A stretch of 64,000 bases of DNA from Straminergon stramineum. Its lineage: Eukaryota; Streptophyta; Bryopsida; Hypnales; Calliergonaceae. Of this stretch, positions 34,854-46,733 are shown in pieces. Each line of letters opens with the position of its first letter. Within the stretch, counting starts at the first letter, position 1. The stretch covers positions 30,670,906 to 30,734,905 of the forward strand of contig OY987264.1 in assembly GCA_963920665.1 (NCBI GenBank). Reading direction: 5' to 3'. The position numbers and the translations under genes are program-made. The notes under the pieces were generated by a model. The model did no database searches, had not been told where the DNA came from, and saw only the letters and a program-made list of their open reading frames with translations.

Positions 34854-35735
34854 TTACCCCCTAAAGTCCCATTGTTCCCTTGGGGTATAAGATGGATATT
34901 GGGTAGGCTCATCAAATCTCAATTTTTTGGATGATTTTCAATTTTCTTAAGATAGAAAAAAACATTCGCATGCAAGGGAATATAATTTTCATTTTGATTA
35001 GTGCCTTTAAGCAAAAGTTATGCCACAATAAGCTCAAAATGGAAGAGATCGAACAAATGAAAAAAAATCCACACAACTTGGAAATGATTTTTTAAAAATA
35101 ATTTCTCTTAGATTAAATTTTTTTTTCTATATGGAAAGCTTTTATTCATTCCATTTGGATTAGTGATGTAGAAGTTATGAAGCTTCTTGTTTTGTAGGTA
35201 ATTATGGAAACTACTTGATAAAATAATGTATTGCATTTGTTCAATTTCACAATTTAAGGAGTAGTTCAACAAGGTTAAATATGATTGATAGAACAATCTC
35301 ACCCTAGGGATTAGTGTGTTTGAATTCCATTTAAAAGTTATTGACAATTTATTTTTTCCTTCAATCTCGTACTTGCTTCCACTTAATCATTTTTCAAAGT
35401 ATAAAAATTCTAGCTTTGATTATTTCTTGTATTTTTAATTAAAAATCTACAAGTGCAGAAATTTTAAGTTAAGAAGATTCAAAGTTGAATAATCTCGTCA
35501 CGGAATGTGCTAAAAAATATATAATCTTCACTTTAAACACAAATATCTTGCAATCTATGTGATGAAAGTTTCTAAAATTTCTTCCACACATTTTTATACT
35601 AATGTTGTGCAAGATCTTTAGTTATGGTTAAATATGTTGACTAAAAGCATTTTGTCAATCTTTTTGCTCTATGCAATAGAAATAGTAGTTTTGAATCATT
35701 TTTGATGAAAAAAGGCCTTGCAACCTTAGGGATTC
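34854..35735 (+). mobile_element. Family B TIR element, copy B3
   Basis: The left end TTACCCCCTAAAGTCCCATTG and a degenerate right end near CAACCTTAGGGATTC bracket about 0.88 kb. Internal blocks TTGGGTAGGCTCATCAAATC, GGAATATAATTTTCATTTTG and GAAAGTTTCTAAAATTTCTT are collinear with B4 and, in reverse, with B1. Confidence 0.7.
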
Positions 35736-36342
35736 ATAAGTTGCCCAAGCAAGTAAAATAGTGACCTAAGTTCTACATCCATACCAAAAAAAATTGATTG
35801 CTTCATTGCCTTGGCAATGTTTTCTTTAGGTTATATAAATGTTAGATTCCCCCTATATTGTAGTTGGCTAATTTTGTATTTTATGACCTCTTCCACCTAC
35901 TTCCTACTATTTGATATCAAATATGAATTTGATGTTTCCAAATTTGATCATTTGTTGTAAACATTGTTTTTCGGTAGATAGTGTACACCTTTTGTTGTCC
36001 TCTTATTAGTGGGGAATATTTTAGAGGAATATTGTAGATTGCTAGTGGATTCAATTTTTAAAATAATTATAAAAAGAAATATCTAAATTCCAAATTATAT
36101 TTTGTATATGATAAAAAAGAACCTTACAAGGTAGATATTTACAAAGATCCATGCTTCCGCATTATTCCATTTTTTGCAAAAATATAGAGTCCCACACAAG
36201 AGGGTAGAATCTCCAAGGTAAGGTAAAAGAAAAATTGGTAGCTAGTTATAGATGAACCAATTCACTTTCCCAAATAAGACTACTATCTATAATGAGAACT
36301 TAGGCAAATAAACAATCTATATTTCAAGAAATAGTTACAAAT
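35736..36342. other. AT-rich intergenic DNA
   Basis: Nothing gene-like or clearly structured was seen here. Confidence 0.45.
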
Positions 36343-36714
36343 TTAACCCTTCAAAAACATTGAGGTTGAAAAGTGTCCAATGGACAATTTCATCGTTCAT
36401 TGTAGAAACAAAGAATGCACCTATTGGTCCATTAATCACACCATTTTGATGACTACCTTGGTCATGGGGGGCTATGTCTTTTAACCCCAAAATGATGCTA
36501 CAAACCCAAAGTAGTCCGATGGATGACAAAGAATCTACCCATGTAAGACAAAAGTGCACTGATTGTCCATCCTTGAAATTTTATGCAAAAAGGAGAGATC
36601 TAGAACAATAGTTTGACCTCTAATGAATACTTTTGTTTTTTTTAAAGTAGATGATTCACACAATATCAGAAAGAATGATTTCCAAAATGACCAAACCATC
36701 CTTAAAGGGTTAAG
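36343..36714 (-). repeat. Family A TIR-like repeat, copy A3
   Basis: The left end TTTAACCCTTCAAAAAC and the right end ATCCTTAAAGGGTTAAG are inverted copies of each other. The reverse complement carries GTGTGAATCATCTACTTT like A1 and A2. It is longer than the other copies and includes an internal segment also found near 28195-28350. Confidence 0.65.
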
Positions 36715-37560
36715 TAAAAAATGCAAGAAATAATTGAAGCATATCAATGAATAAACTATATAATTGTAGAGAACTTGAAGTTCCTACTCTTTTGTCTCAA
36801 ATTCTTTCCAAATTCATTTGCTTCCAAGCAACGATATTCCCTCCCAAAAAATTGTATTGCTTTTGAATGATAACTTCAATCGCTTCTAAAAAATAATTTC
36901 TAGTGGAGATGCTTTGTGTCACCCACAAAGTCATATGACCCCAATGGGTTTTTTTAATGCACAACATTTCGCCACTTGACTATACCCAAAAGATGTTGGC
37001 TATTTTTTGTAAAGGAGATTTTTACTTTTGGAGGTCAAAATAACCAAATTACCACTGTATTTTAGGACCAGTAGCTAAATTTTACCTAGTTATCACCTAA
37101 TTTTCATAAAGATATCACCAAGTATCACCCTAGTATCACATCAGTAATGAAGAATCAACTGCCCCCTTCTCCAAAATGAAAAAAAAAAATCACTGTTTTA
37201 CCCCCCCCATTGTGGAAAAAAATAATAATAATAATAATAATAATAACAATTCCAAGCCTAGACTTTGTCAGATGCCGTGGGAGAATCTCCAAAATAGCAG
37301 CCCCTAGAAATGGCTAAAAAATATTAAAATTATTAGACTTGACTGGATTCCTCCAACAAGGGAGGAATTGAATTGAATTGAATTGAATGGACCCCCTAGT
37401 CAGTTATAATTAAATGCTTTCAAAGTATGTGCCAAAAATTTAATAATTTAATAATTTAAAACAACTAAAAATTAATTCTATTAAAACTTTTAAAATTAAT
37501 TTTTTTTTTTAAATGGAGCCCCCAAACCTCCAGTGACGGAACTGCAGACCCAAAGGCGAT
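36715..37560. other. AT-rich DNA with microsatellites
   Basis: An (AAT)n run lies at about 37219-37246 and a GAATT pentanucleotide repeat at about 37364-37388. No gene is visible. A GC-richer stretch with GACT/GACGGACT simple repeats starts after 37.54 kb. Confidence 0.6.
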
Positions 37561-38148
37561 TGGACCGTGGCTGGGGTCCAACGGACAGCTCATTCAAGGA
37601 GGGTCCGTCCGCCTGGAATCTTGGACCGAGGCTGACGGACTGACTGACTGACTGACGGACTGACGACTGACGGAGTGACGGACGTGACGGACCACTCCCA
37701 GGGAAAGAAAAAGAAAAAAAATGATTTCTTTCCATTTCTCTCGGTCGTCAACAAGAGCAGCTGAGCTGCCGGGCACTTGCGAGCGAATGCCGGGGTACCT
37801 TAACCAACAGTGTTTCTTTCCAATTCTGCGGCCTATATTTAAAAAAAAGAAAAGGAAAAAAGAAAAGGAAAAGGAAAGGTTTGAATGTTATTTACATCTG
37901 CTGAATTTTGAATCCTCTTTAATCCTAAAAACCCTAGACCACTTGACTTTCCTTTTTCTCCCTTTCTCTCTTTTTCTCTTTGTCTTTCATTTCTTCCATT
38001 CTCTTTCATTAGTTACAAAAACGTGTCATTGAAGCAAATATTCCAAGAAAGTTCTAATTAAAATTTACTTGTGAGTAGTTCACGTTATTTTATTTACCAA
38101 TACAAAACATTGGAAGATCTCTCCTATGAAACATTATTGCTCATGAAT
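37561..38148. other. Unassigned flank with GACT/GACGG simple repeats
   Basis: The first 130 bases are GC-rich and contain tandem GACT and GACGGACT units (about 37615-37690), the rest is AT-rich. Open frames over this part are low-complexity translations of the repeats. Confidence 0.5.
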
Positions 38149-38374
38149 TACTCCATAAATGATGCGGTGGATGTTTTTTTAATCTGATGAATGATAAGGA
38201 ATTTTCTCTTGTAGTGTAGGAGAAAAGTGCAACTATTCATCTTTGGAAAAGGGAGATCTTCTATAGTAGTTTGACTTCTAATGAGTATTTTTTTTTAAAA
38301 GTAGTTTATATCACACGGGTTCCAAAGGGATGATTTCCACAATCACCAACCAGTCTGTCCTTTAAGGGTTAAAG
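38149..38374 (-). repeat. Family A TIR-like repeat, copy A4
   Basis: The right end GTCCTTTAAGGGTTAAAG mirrors the A1 start. The left part ATAAATGATGCGGTGGATGT then a T-run, followed by TGAATGATAAGGAATTTTCT, is the reverse complement of the A2 right end. It is the most degenerate copy at its left terminus. Confidence 0.6.
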
Positions 38375-38469
38375 TCTTTTTTTTACTTTTCATTTGTAAT
38401 CTCATAACCAAAGGGACAATGACTTTGAGGTTCATGACCAATATGGCCACGCTACTTTAGTATATAGAG

Positions 38470-38745
38470 CAACTAGACATTGATTCAAGTCTTAGTTGTT
38501 TATGAGCACCAATGTAGTTCTACACAAAATCACTTTCTATTGATACTTTCAATTTGTAGAGAGGTTCAACAACTATACTGTACATGAGAGTTTGATTTGA
38601 CAAAGATGTGTCAAAATTGAATTTCCACATCAGATTTTTAAGGGATCAAATCACCTCACACCAATCGCAAAGTGTCATGTGACACTTTAATACAAAAATG
38701 ACTTGATTTATGCCAAATCTGACCCTCGTGAAGGATGGGATAGCA
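38470..38745 (+). repeat. Family K repeat, copy K2
   Basis: It matches K1 through TTGATTTGACA, AAATTGAATTTCCACATCA, CACCTCACACCAATC and CCAAATCTGACCCTCGTG, then stops where the pyrimidine-rich upstream tract of the kinase gene begins. Confidence 0.5.
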
Positions 38746-39865
38746 CTTATTCTCTCCTTCTCTTTCTTCCTCTTTTACTTACTCTCTCCTTCTCTCTCTT
38801 TCTCCTTTTCCTTTTCTTCCTCTTCCTCCTCCTTTTCTTTTTTTCTCTTCGTCTTCTTCGTTCTTCACCTCCGAAGGAATCCTTCTCTCTTCTCTTCAGA
38901 AAGGCCGCACTGGCCCACCCGACGACCAAAGTGTGGTCACCACTTTGGCTTCCCAAATGAGCTGCGGCGCCCAGAGTCCTTCCCTTCCCTGACTCTTGCA
39001 ACACGACGCCCATCATTGCTCTTGCCGATCCCTTTCCATTTGTCCTCCATTTGCGTCCATTTTTTGTCATCTCCAAATGTTGCGTTCTGCTTTTTGTTCT
39101 CCTTTTCCGTGCAGATTCAGCGATGCCAAAAAGTTGCTAATGATGCTTCGTTGAAGCTTGTACGTACATGTAGTCCTCACGCACGAACGAGCCAACAACG
39201 GGCTCCCCTGTTTCGAGATCTCGGGATTCAACTCTCGGGAATCGATTGTTGCCTTAGATTCTTGCCTGGGATTGTTGGACTTTGAATCGCGAGCTCGGAT
39301 TGGGAGTGTTGGGCTTGGATTGTTGGTGCGGAATCTTCTTGGTTTGGGAGTTTTAGTTCCGAATTCTGTTGGGTTTTGATTATTGACGTGAAATTGCTGT
39401 CGGTTTGGTTTTTGTGGGAATTCAAGGGTTTAGTCCTGTTGCGACACGATTGGTTGGGGTTTAGGATTTAAGAAGAAGAAATAGAAGAAGAAGCGGAGTG
39501 GTCTTGCGGATGCAATCGTCGTTTTCTTCTGGCGAGATTGCATTACGAAACTCTGGGTGTTTCAGATCTAAGGGCTGGAAATTTCGTATGTGAAAATTCT
39601 TCATATGGAGAGCACTGCGACGATCACAGTTTATGTGAAATCTTATTTCGTTCCCAATAGTAGTTAGAGTAGGCTTCCTTTCGCTTCCCTCCAACGCACG
39701 AGCCTCCTCATGTTATTCGTCGCCTCCACTCACAATGGCCATGATGGTTTCTGTGTTTGGATTCGGCGAATGAACGTCAAATTCCGTGACACAGACTCGA
39801 GAGTCCTGTTGTTATTGGACCCCTTGTTGTAGAATTGGAGAATACTCATTCTAGCAGCATTCGTC
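38746..39865 (+). promoter_or_regulatory. 5' region of the USP/kinase gene, with pyrimidine tract
   Basis: 38746-38870 is almost pure C/T on the plus strand (a GA-repeat on the other strand), typical of plant core promoter or leader Y-patches. Composition is genic from there to the start codon at 39866. A CCGTGCAG near 39106-39113 could be the acceptor of a 5'-UTR intron. Open frames in this segment are artefacts of the pyrimidine tract. Confidence 0.5.
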
Positions 39866-42800
39866 ATGGACCCGTTTGAGAATCGGAGAAATCCGTCGGT
39901 TCCAGTTAAAGCGCCGTTTCCTGTGAACAATAACAATAGCAATAATAATACCGTGCCGTGGGGCGGTGAGGATGCGCATCGGGTTTTGGTCGTCATCGAT
40001 GTGGGCAAGGAGCTTTCGTATACCGCGCTGGATTGGACGCTGGATCATGTCCTGCAAAGCGGCGATAGTTTGAAGCTGCTGGGGGTGTTGCCGCAGATTT
40101 CGACCTCGAATAAGGCGGGATTTCAAGCGGGGCTAAGCAAATGTAAGCTTTGGGAACTGTCGGTACTGGGGGTAGGGTTTGATCTACAGTGGGGTCAATT
40201 TTTTTCTTATGATAATCTTGGTATAATTTTATTATGTTTTAAATTTTTTGCAATTGTCTGAAGGGAGCGGATACTGTTTATATACCACTTGTTATGTATG
40301 TTCCCAGCATAGCTATGCCTCCAATTTTATATTTTCTTTAGTGTTTTTTTTTCCAAATTGTCTTAAGGGGGAGGATGCTGTTTGTGTCACTTTTAAGGAT
40401 ATTTAGGGGTGTGCCTTTATTGCGAGAACAGCACACTGTATAGAGATCACTGGAGGGATCACTTTGTATCGCTAAGTTATGTGTGAATTTCTTGTGCGAT
40501 TTCAAAGTGGGGGTTGTAAACTTTCTCTGCCCAGCTATGCCTTCAAATCTATAATATTTCTGATGTTTTCTTAAGAAGTAAGATAATATTTGCTTCATTT
40601 TTAGCATTTTAACCAATATGTAGGAGTGCGCTTGCGCTTTCATTGAGAGGTCACTGGAGAGGTCACTGGAGAGATCACTTTGGGTTTGAAAGCGAAATTT
40701 GTTTTTGATCAAATTCTTATCACTGTACGAATTTCTTATGCAATTTCAAAGTGGGATTTTGTAACAACTATTGAAGGGACAGTATACAACCCCATTTCCA
40801 TTCAAAGATGAGTGGCGATAAAATTTTTGTCAATTCATGCTTATGCCAATTCGCTGAGTGAAGGCCACGTTTTTGTTGGTGACAAGATTCAGTCAGTTGG
40901 AGACGGGATTGGGTCACCAATTGTTATAATATTCTCTAACTTTTATTGTGAGGGTTTAGTCTTTTTGATGAAGGATTCCGCATTTTCCTTGAATTGTTGC
41001 AGCCTTAGTATTGTTAGGGTGGCCTTGCAATCCAGGGCTTGTTTATGTTTTTTATAATAAGCCTGCTGTTCTGACCTGGTGCAGTGGGGTACAAATCTTG
41101 GACTGATGAGAAAGGCTGGAATGGTGTGAACCGCACTGCTTTGGATTCTGAGCTTCTCAGCAAGAAGCAGCTCCTTCAAAGTAATGTAGATCTCCATCTG
41201 AGGTGTCAGAAACTGGGGGTAAACGAACACCACCATCCAACACTTGCTGTTCATTGTTCAGCCTCTGTGAATTTTCTAACTCATTCATTCATTTTTAATC
41301 CTACATGAATGGACACAATTTTACCGAGTAGCACCAGAGTAATCGTCAAATTCTGAGTGGTGAATTTTGATTTTTTTGCTGCAATTCTCATCGATGAGCT
41401 CTTAATTTTGGTCGCCACACATGTTGCGTGTGTAGATCACACTGGATATTGATGTTCAAATTGCTCGCGACCTTAAGTCTCTTGTCGTGGAAGTGGCCAA
41501 GAATTTCGGAGCGCATCATGTTGTCCTGGACAGGTGTATTGTTGTTCACTTTCCTCAACCTTTTTTTATTGTATTGTTGTTTAAATGGTCCCCACTGTCA
41601 GAGTGATCATAGAAAAGTCTCCCCATGATACATAGGGAAGACTCCAAATCATCATTGAGACCATACAGACATTTCCGATGGAGAAGATTCCCTCTTTTAA
41701 TGCTGTCTAAAAGTTCCTGAAACAATTTAATGTTATTGAAACCCTCTTTATACCAAAGTTCCAGTTTTCTTCAATAAATTCGACTGTTTCTGGAAGACTG
41801 GTATATACCAAAGCTCCAGTTTGCTCAATAAATTAGACTGTTAGACTGTTATGCTTTGGTATAAATAGGGTTCTCAGCTTTGGTGTATACCAAAGCTCCA
41901 GTATACTTCTGAGGCTCTCGTTCCAACTTACGGTGCAATTTTGACGTGTAGAATCAGAGAATGCAGTCCCTTTTTTTAGTCTGACCTAAATTTGCATTGA
42001 TTGATTAGGAGCATGAAGAAAGACAAAAAATACTTTATCGACAATCTCACATGCTATGTGACTCGTGTGAAGACGAATGACACGTGCCAACCTCTTCGGC
42101 CGGGACTTCACCCGGACATGATGACGATCAGCCAACCGATTAGCCCTGTTTCTGGTCCCCAAATCCCTGCCACTCTTGATCGTCGACCTTCTCATCGGCG
42201 TTCTAGTGCCGCCATATTTATGAACGCAGACACGGATCTTCACAGCATTCAGGACGAAGCGGAAGTGCTGGAATCCGAAGTGGAATCCGAGCAAGGGATT
42301 GCCACTCGTATCAACCCAAATATTAGGCAGGAACTTATTGATGTGAGGCAGTGGCTGGAGGATCAAGGGAGCCCGGAGCCTGGTAAGACCTGGACCCTCA
42401 TTGGACTTGCTTCAGTGCAATTACTAGATTCATAGTAGGTAACTGCACCTAATTGCAACCAGTTCCCTAAAACCATCCCTACAAATTATTACCCTAACAT
42501 GTACAGCCTCTATTCCTTAGAGCCCAGGGTCGATTTGGGGTATAAGAGCTTGTGACAATAATTTACCAAAGTCACTCTAGCTGCTTGACACCAAGTTAAG
42601 GTTAATTTATTTCAAGCAGAAAGATTACTTAATTGTAGTAATTTCCTCCAAAAAATTGTATTGTAGTGACAGTAATTTTGCTGGTGACACTAATTTTGCG
42701 CTGTCACCAGTAGGACAATCAGTGTAGTGTCAGAAGGGTAGGGCTTGCGTTTACATCATTTTTTTTTGTTGATTTTTAGTAACTTGCTTTACTGGCCTCA

Positions 42801-45800
42801 GTCCCACTTAACCCCTTCTGGACCAAGAAGCCCAGACTGGGTCTCTTGTTTTTAAAGGAGTTTTGAGCTGGTCATATGGGGAGTTTCTTTTTTCCAGTTT
42901 TGTCAAGTTTTGATCACCACATGCAATTTTCTGGTGATATGAAATTTTGCCCTATCTGAAATATCTATTTTTCACAGTATGATCAATTGAATTTGTCATT
43001 TAGTAACGATGAATCCGTGGACCGGCACTCTGTTAATAGATGTAACAGTGGTGCTGATTACTGTTGTGGCAGGTATCTATCCACGGGAGGACTCCTTGCA
43101 GCTGAGTGCTTCCCCAAGGTCAGACATTGTGAGTCCTTCTGCGACAGAGGTCGACTCTTGTGCCGACCCCAGACCGTTCCCAAGGAAAGACAATGGGATG
43201 GGAAGCATGAGTAGTCCATCCCAGCAGGAAATGACAGTGGCGAACTCTTGTATGTCACCCGTATCAGACGACTCTCCTACTGCAGCCTCCTCATTGACCC
43301 AGGAACCGGCAGTGCCAAACAATTCCATGCAAGCAGCAAATAATCCTTTGGTATCCCGAACCTCAGCTTTGGGCCTGTCTGATGCCTGGTCCTCTATGGA
43401 CACAGAAGCTATTAATCCTAGAAATGACAAAAACAACAACAGGGCCCAGCAAGGGCCCATCTCCGTTCAACCTCGACGAGTGGACGCCAGTTGGACTTTG
43501 CAGAACCTGAATGGGTTGTTGAATGGAGACCATGGGAGCTATTTATCCCCACAGGAAAATTTGAAGGAATTGGAAGCGAGGGCTATGCCAGTGGCCAAGC
43601 TCTCCACTGCCAAGTCGACGCCCACTTTGCCTTCAGCTCAGTTGAACCCTCTGAAAGCTCGGAGCCCTGTGCAGCATTCTGTTGTGCCATTGCAGGTTAG
43701 TGGTGATAGAAGTTCCCAAATTAAAAGGGGGACATTTATGAAGAAGCAAGGTCCTTTAGCTCCACCGCTTTGTACTGTTTGCAAGCACAAGACACCGGAA
43801 TTTGGAAAAGCAGTGAGGCGATTCTCCTATGCGGAGTTGCTGTATGCTACTGATAATTTCAATCAGCACAATTACCTGGCGCAAGGGGGCTATGGGTCCG
43901 TGTACCGTGGGATTCTGCCGGAAGGGCAGCTGATTGCGGTGAAGCAGCACAAGATTGCCAGCAACCAGGGGGATGATGAGTTTTGTGCGGAGGTGGAGGT
44001 TCTAAGTTGTGCACAGCATCGTAATCTGGTTACACTGATTGGGTATTGCGTCGAGAATGGGAAACGCCTCCTGGTGTACGAGTATGTGTGTAATGGTTCA
44101 TTAGATCGACATCTCTCTGGTAAGCAAAGAACTCCCTGATGTTGTCCCTGTATATAGGTTCTTTGGAGCTTTATAGGTTTCATCATGGTTTCGGAAACTT
44201 CAATTTATTTCTCATGACATTCTAAACCAGTGAAGCATGGATCCCTTGAACAAGTGTTCAAACTTCTAAGAAATATAGGCTCAATGAAAGAATCATTCTT
44301 ACCTTGAGTTAAGGAAGGAAGCGTGACCGCCTCGTCTTTTTTAAGGCACATTCTCCCTGATACCTGAATTTCCTAATGCTTGGAATTTACTTGGATTTTC
44401 CTGTAAGGTTAAATGGGAGACTCCTGCTGCCTTGGTTAAGAATGTTACGTTTGCCTTGTTTTCTGTTAGCCTCACCCAACTTTTCGGATCGTGACTTCTG
44501 CAGCGAAGAACAGGGAGGTCTTGCCTTGGAAGTACAGGCAGAAGATTGCTTTGGGCTCCGCAAGAGCCCTTCGGTACTTGCATGAAGAGTGTCGGGTGGG
44601 CTGCATTGTGCACCGAGATATGAGGCCAAATAACATCCTGCTCACTCATGATTTTACGCCCATGGTGGGGGATTTTGGACTGGCCAGGCGGCAGATGCAC
44701 GGAGACATGGCGGAAGAGACCCGGGTGCTTGGGACTTTGGGGTAAGTGAAACCGTTTCCTACAACACACTCTATCAAGGTAGAGGATGCTTCTTGTGTCA
44801 CTTCAATGCATTTTAATCAATACTAGTAGTACAGCCAAATTCACGAGGTTGTAAACCACTGTCAGTGATTTGTAGACCCTGTACCCAAGAGTGCCTCCAA
44901 ATTTTGGATGAAAATGTGTAAGTGTGAGTTCGTGAACATTCAAATGGATGAAATGGTGATAGCGGATCGTGACGCTGTGCACTTAACAGAATAGAGATCA
45001 ATATAGAACTCACTGGGAGGTCACAAGAGAAATATAAATCACACTGGAGAGATCACTTTGGGTAGGCCCACCCTCCCGTGAGATTTAATTTTTATCAATG
45101 TGTTTGGTTTATATGCTATCAATCATTATGGGAGGTTGTAGACCAATATCAGTTCTTTTTAGACAACCCCAACCATTCAAAGATGAGTTGCTATAGACGT
45201 TTAGTCAAGTCGTGCTTACACCCGATTTGGTGATTGAAGGCCAACCGTGTGTATCGGAGGAGATGATTGACTGTTGATAACAGGGATAAGTCGATAGGAG
45301 ATGGGATCAGGTTCCTAAGGATTTTAGTATCCTCTACCTTAGAACCATCCTTAAACTGAATAAAACTGTATTATTCGTAGCATCCATCCGTTGTCTTTAT
45401 TTCTCTAGTCGTGCAGAGTGCAGTACTCAGGTGCATTCCATTTTAACGTCAGTGAGTTCTTACTGTTATACTTTATGCCTCAATGTTTACAGTTTTTCGT
45501 GGTCATGTGTTCAGGTATCTTGCGCCCGAGTATGCTGAGACCGGGCAGATTACGGAGAAGGCAGATGTTTACGCGTTTGGCGTGGTCTTGCTGGAGATTA
45601 TTACTGGGCGTAAAGCAGTGTTGTCAAATATGCAGGGCGGTAAAAATGGCGTTCTTCTAACGGACTGGGTAATGCACTGTTCTTTTTTTGCATCTTGACT
45701 TCAGGAATTTGTATTTACGCTGCTTGTATGTACATAGAAACCTTGGAAAGTGTATGTGAAACCGGCTGTATGATGAGTTCTTGTGACTTCTTGGCTTTGA

Positions 45801-46733
45801 ATTTTCTGCCTGTTTCACTCTAGGCGGGAGCACTGGTTTTGCTTTTAGCCTCTAGTAGATCAAAGAGGCCCAGAGGCTCATTTTTTAGCACTTTTGAGTA
45901 GGTCATATGTGGACTTTCTTTTGTTCAACTTTGTTTGTTTCTTGATCAACACATGCAATGTTTCAAGAGGTTTCTGGTGACATAAATTTGACCCCTTGTG
46001 AGTTACATTGCTCACAATATGATCGATCAAATAGGTCATTTATAACCATGAAATCTAGATTTGCACTGCACACTATATGGTCGATCAAATAGGTCATTTT
46101 ATAACCATGAAATCTTGATCATACGTTCCCGGCGCACGTTTTTACCCCTCATAACAATGTTTTTCTCGTAATTTTTTCTGGTAATTGCAGGCAAGGGAGT
46201 TGCTGGACCGACCCAACCTGGAATTGGTAGATTCACGTCTCCGCGGAACCGAATGCTCAGACAACAACCTGTTTGAGATGCACTGTATGATGCATGCCGC
46301 CAGGCAATGCATCAAGAAAGATCCTGCAATGCGACCACGCATGGCTCAAGTCTTGAGAATTTTGGATCCCCAACAAGATGGCGAATCACTCTATGGTCTC
46401 GGCATGGGAGGAAGAAAGATGACACCTGAGCAGCTCCCCCCTTACCCTCCTGTTGGGCAAGCTGATTCCACCGACTCTGGGAAACTGAAAACGGTTTCAT
46501 CGCCTTCTCAAGACGACACCAGCAGCAACAGTCACAGCAACATGACTTCTCCCGTCAGCAAGCCCTCTAAACACAGAGGTATGAAGGGGAAAAGCAAAAG
46601 CATGTTCAAGACGAGCAGAAGCCCGTCTGCGCCACGTCTCTCCTACGACGAGCAACGGAATCTGGAAGATGAGGAAGAGGGGTTCAGGGAAGGAGTGCTT
46701 TTGTCTTACAACAGTATGCTGGAGTTTGTGTGA
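39866..46733 (+). CDS. Receptor-like cytoplasmic kinase with N-terminal USP-like domain
   Basis: Eight exons with consistent phases: 39866-40142, 41085-41218, 41436-41533, 42009-42382, 43073-44119, 44504-44741, 45515-45668, 46191-46733. They encode 954 residues. The N terminus (about 36-170) is a UspA-type nucleotide-binding fold: [20 protein letters not shown] and later [21 protein letters not shown] Ser/Pro-rich linker leads to a conserved [20 protein letters not shown] motif. The kinase domain (about 540-845) has [12 protein letters not shown], the AVKQHK lysine, [31 protein letters not shown] and [20 protein letters not shown]. This is the plant group that databases label inactive protein kinase SELMODRAFT_444075-like. 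Here the VAIK lysine, HRD Asp and DFG Asp are all present; only the first loop glycine (Ala) and the catalytic-loop Lys (Arg) deviate. It has no signal peptide or TM, so it is probably cytoplasmic. Substrates are unknown. Confidence 0.92.
40365..40943 (+). repeat. Repeat H1 in kinase intron 1
   Basis: The start AAGGGGGAGGATGCTGTTTG and the end TATTCTCTAACTTTT mirror the ends of H2 in intron 6. Shared internal blocks are TGGAGAGATCACTTTGGGT, CATTCAAAGATGAGT and GTGAAGGCCA. A partial duplication of its left end lies just upstream at about 40250-40352. Confidence 0.65.
41751..41912 (+). repeat. Short repeats in kinase intron 3
   Basis: ATACCAAAGxTCCAGTTT followed by CAATAAATTxGACTGTT occurs at about 41751 and 41806, with a third partial copy at about 41888. 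An inverted CTTTGGTATA lies between the second and third copies. Confidence 0.7.
42808..43012 (+). repeat. Repeat I1 in kinase intron 4
   Basis: It starts TTAACCCCTTCTGGACCAAG, resembling family A/B termini. The blocks GCTGGTCATATGGGGAGTTT, TTTTGATCACCACATGCAAT and TCACAGTATGATCAATTGAA recur in intron 7 as I2. Confidence 0.6.
44776..45340 (+). mobile_element. Repeat H2 in kinase intron 6, with TIRs
   Basis: AAGGTAGAGGATGC at 44776-44789 is inverted as GTATCCTCTACCTT at 45327-45340 (13 of 14 match). The element is 565 bp. It shares internal blocks with H1 in intron 1 of the same gene. No coding frame is present. Confidence 0.7.
45838..46115 (+). repeat. Repeat I2 in kinase intron 7
   Basis: It matches I1 through GTAGGTCATATGTGGACTTT, TTGATCAACACATGCAAT and CTCACAATATGATCGATCAA. 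The last block, ATCAAATAGGTCATTTATAA and onward to CATGAAATCT, is tandemly duplicated at about 46017-46056 and 46075-46115. Confidence 0.6.

Noticed and set aside
38703..39285. Two overlapping plus-strand frames of up to 191 codons
   Set aside because: They are Ser/Leu/Phe-rich translations of the pyrimidine tract upstream of the kinase gene.
43009..43072. Upstream extension and ATG of kinase exon 5
   Set aside because: A standard acceptor at 43072 joins exon 4 in phase, and the extension is hydrophobic and unlike the family.
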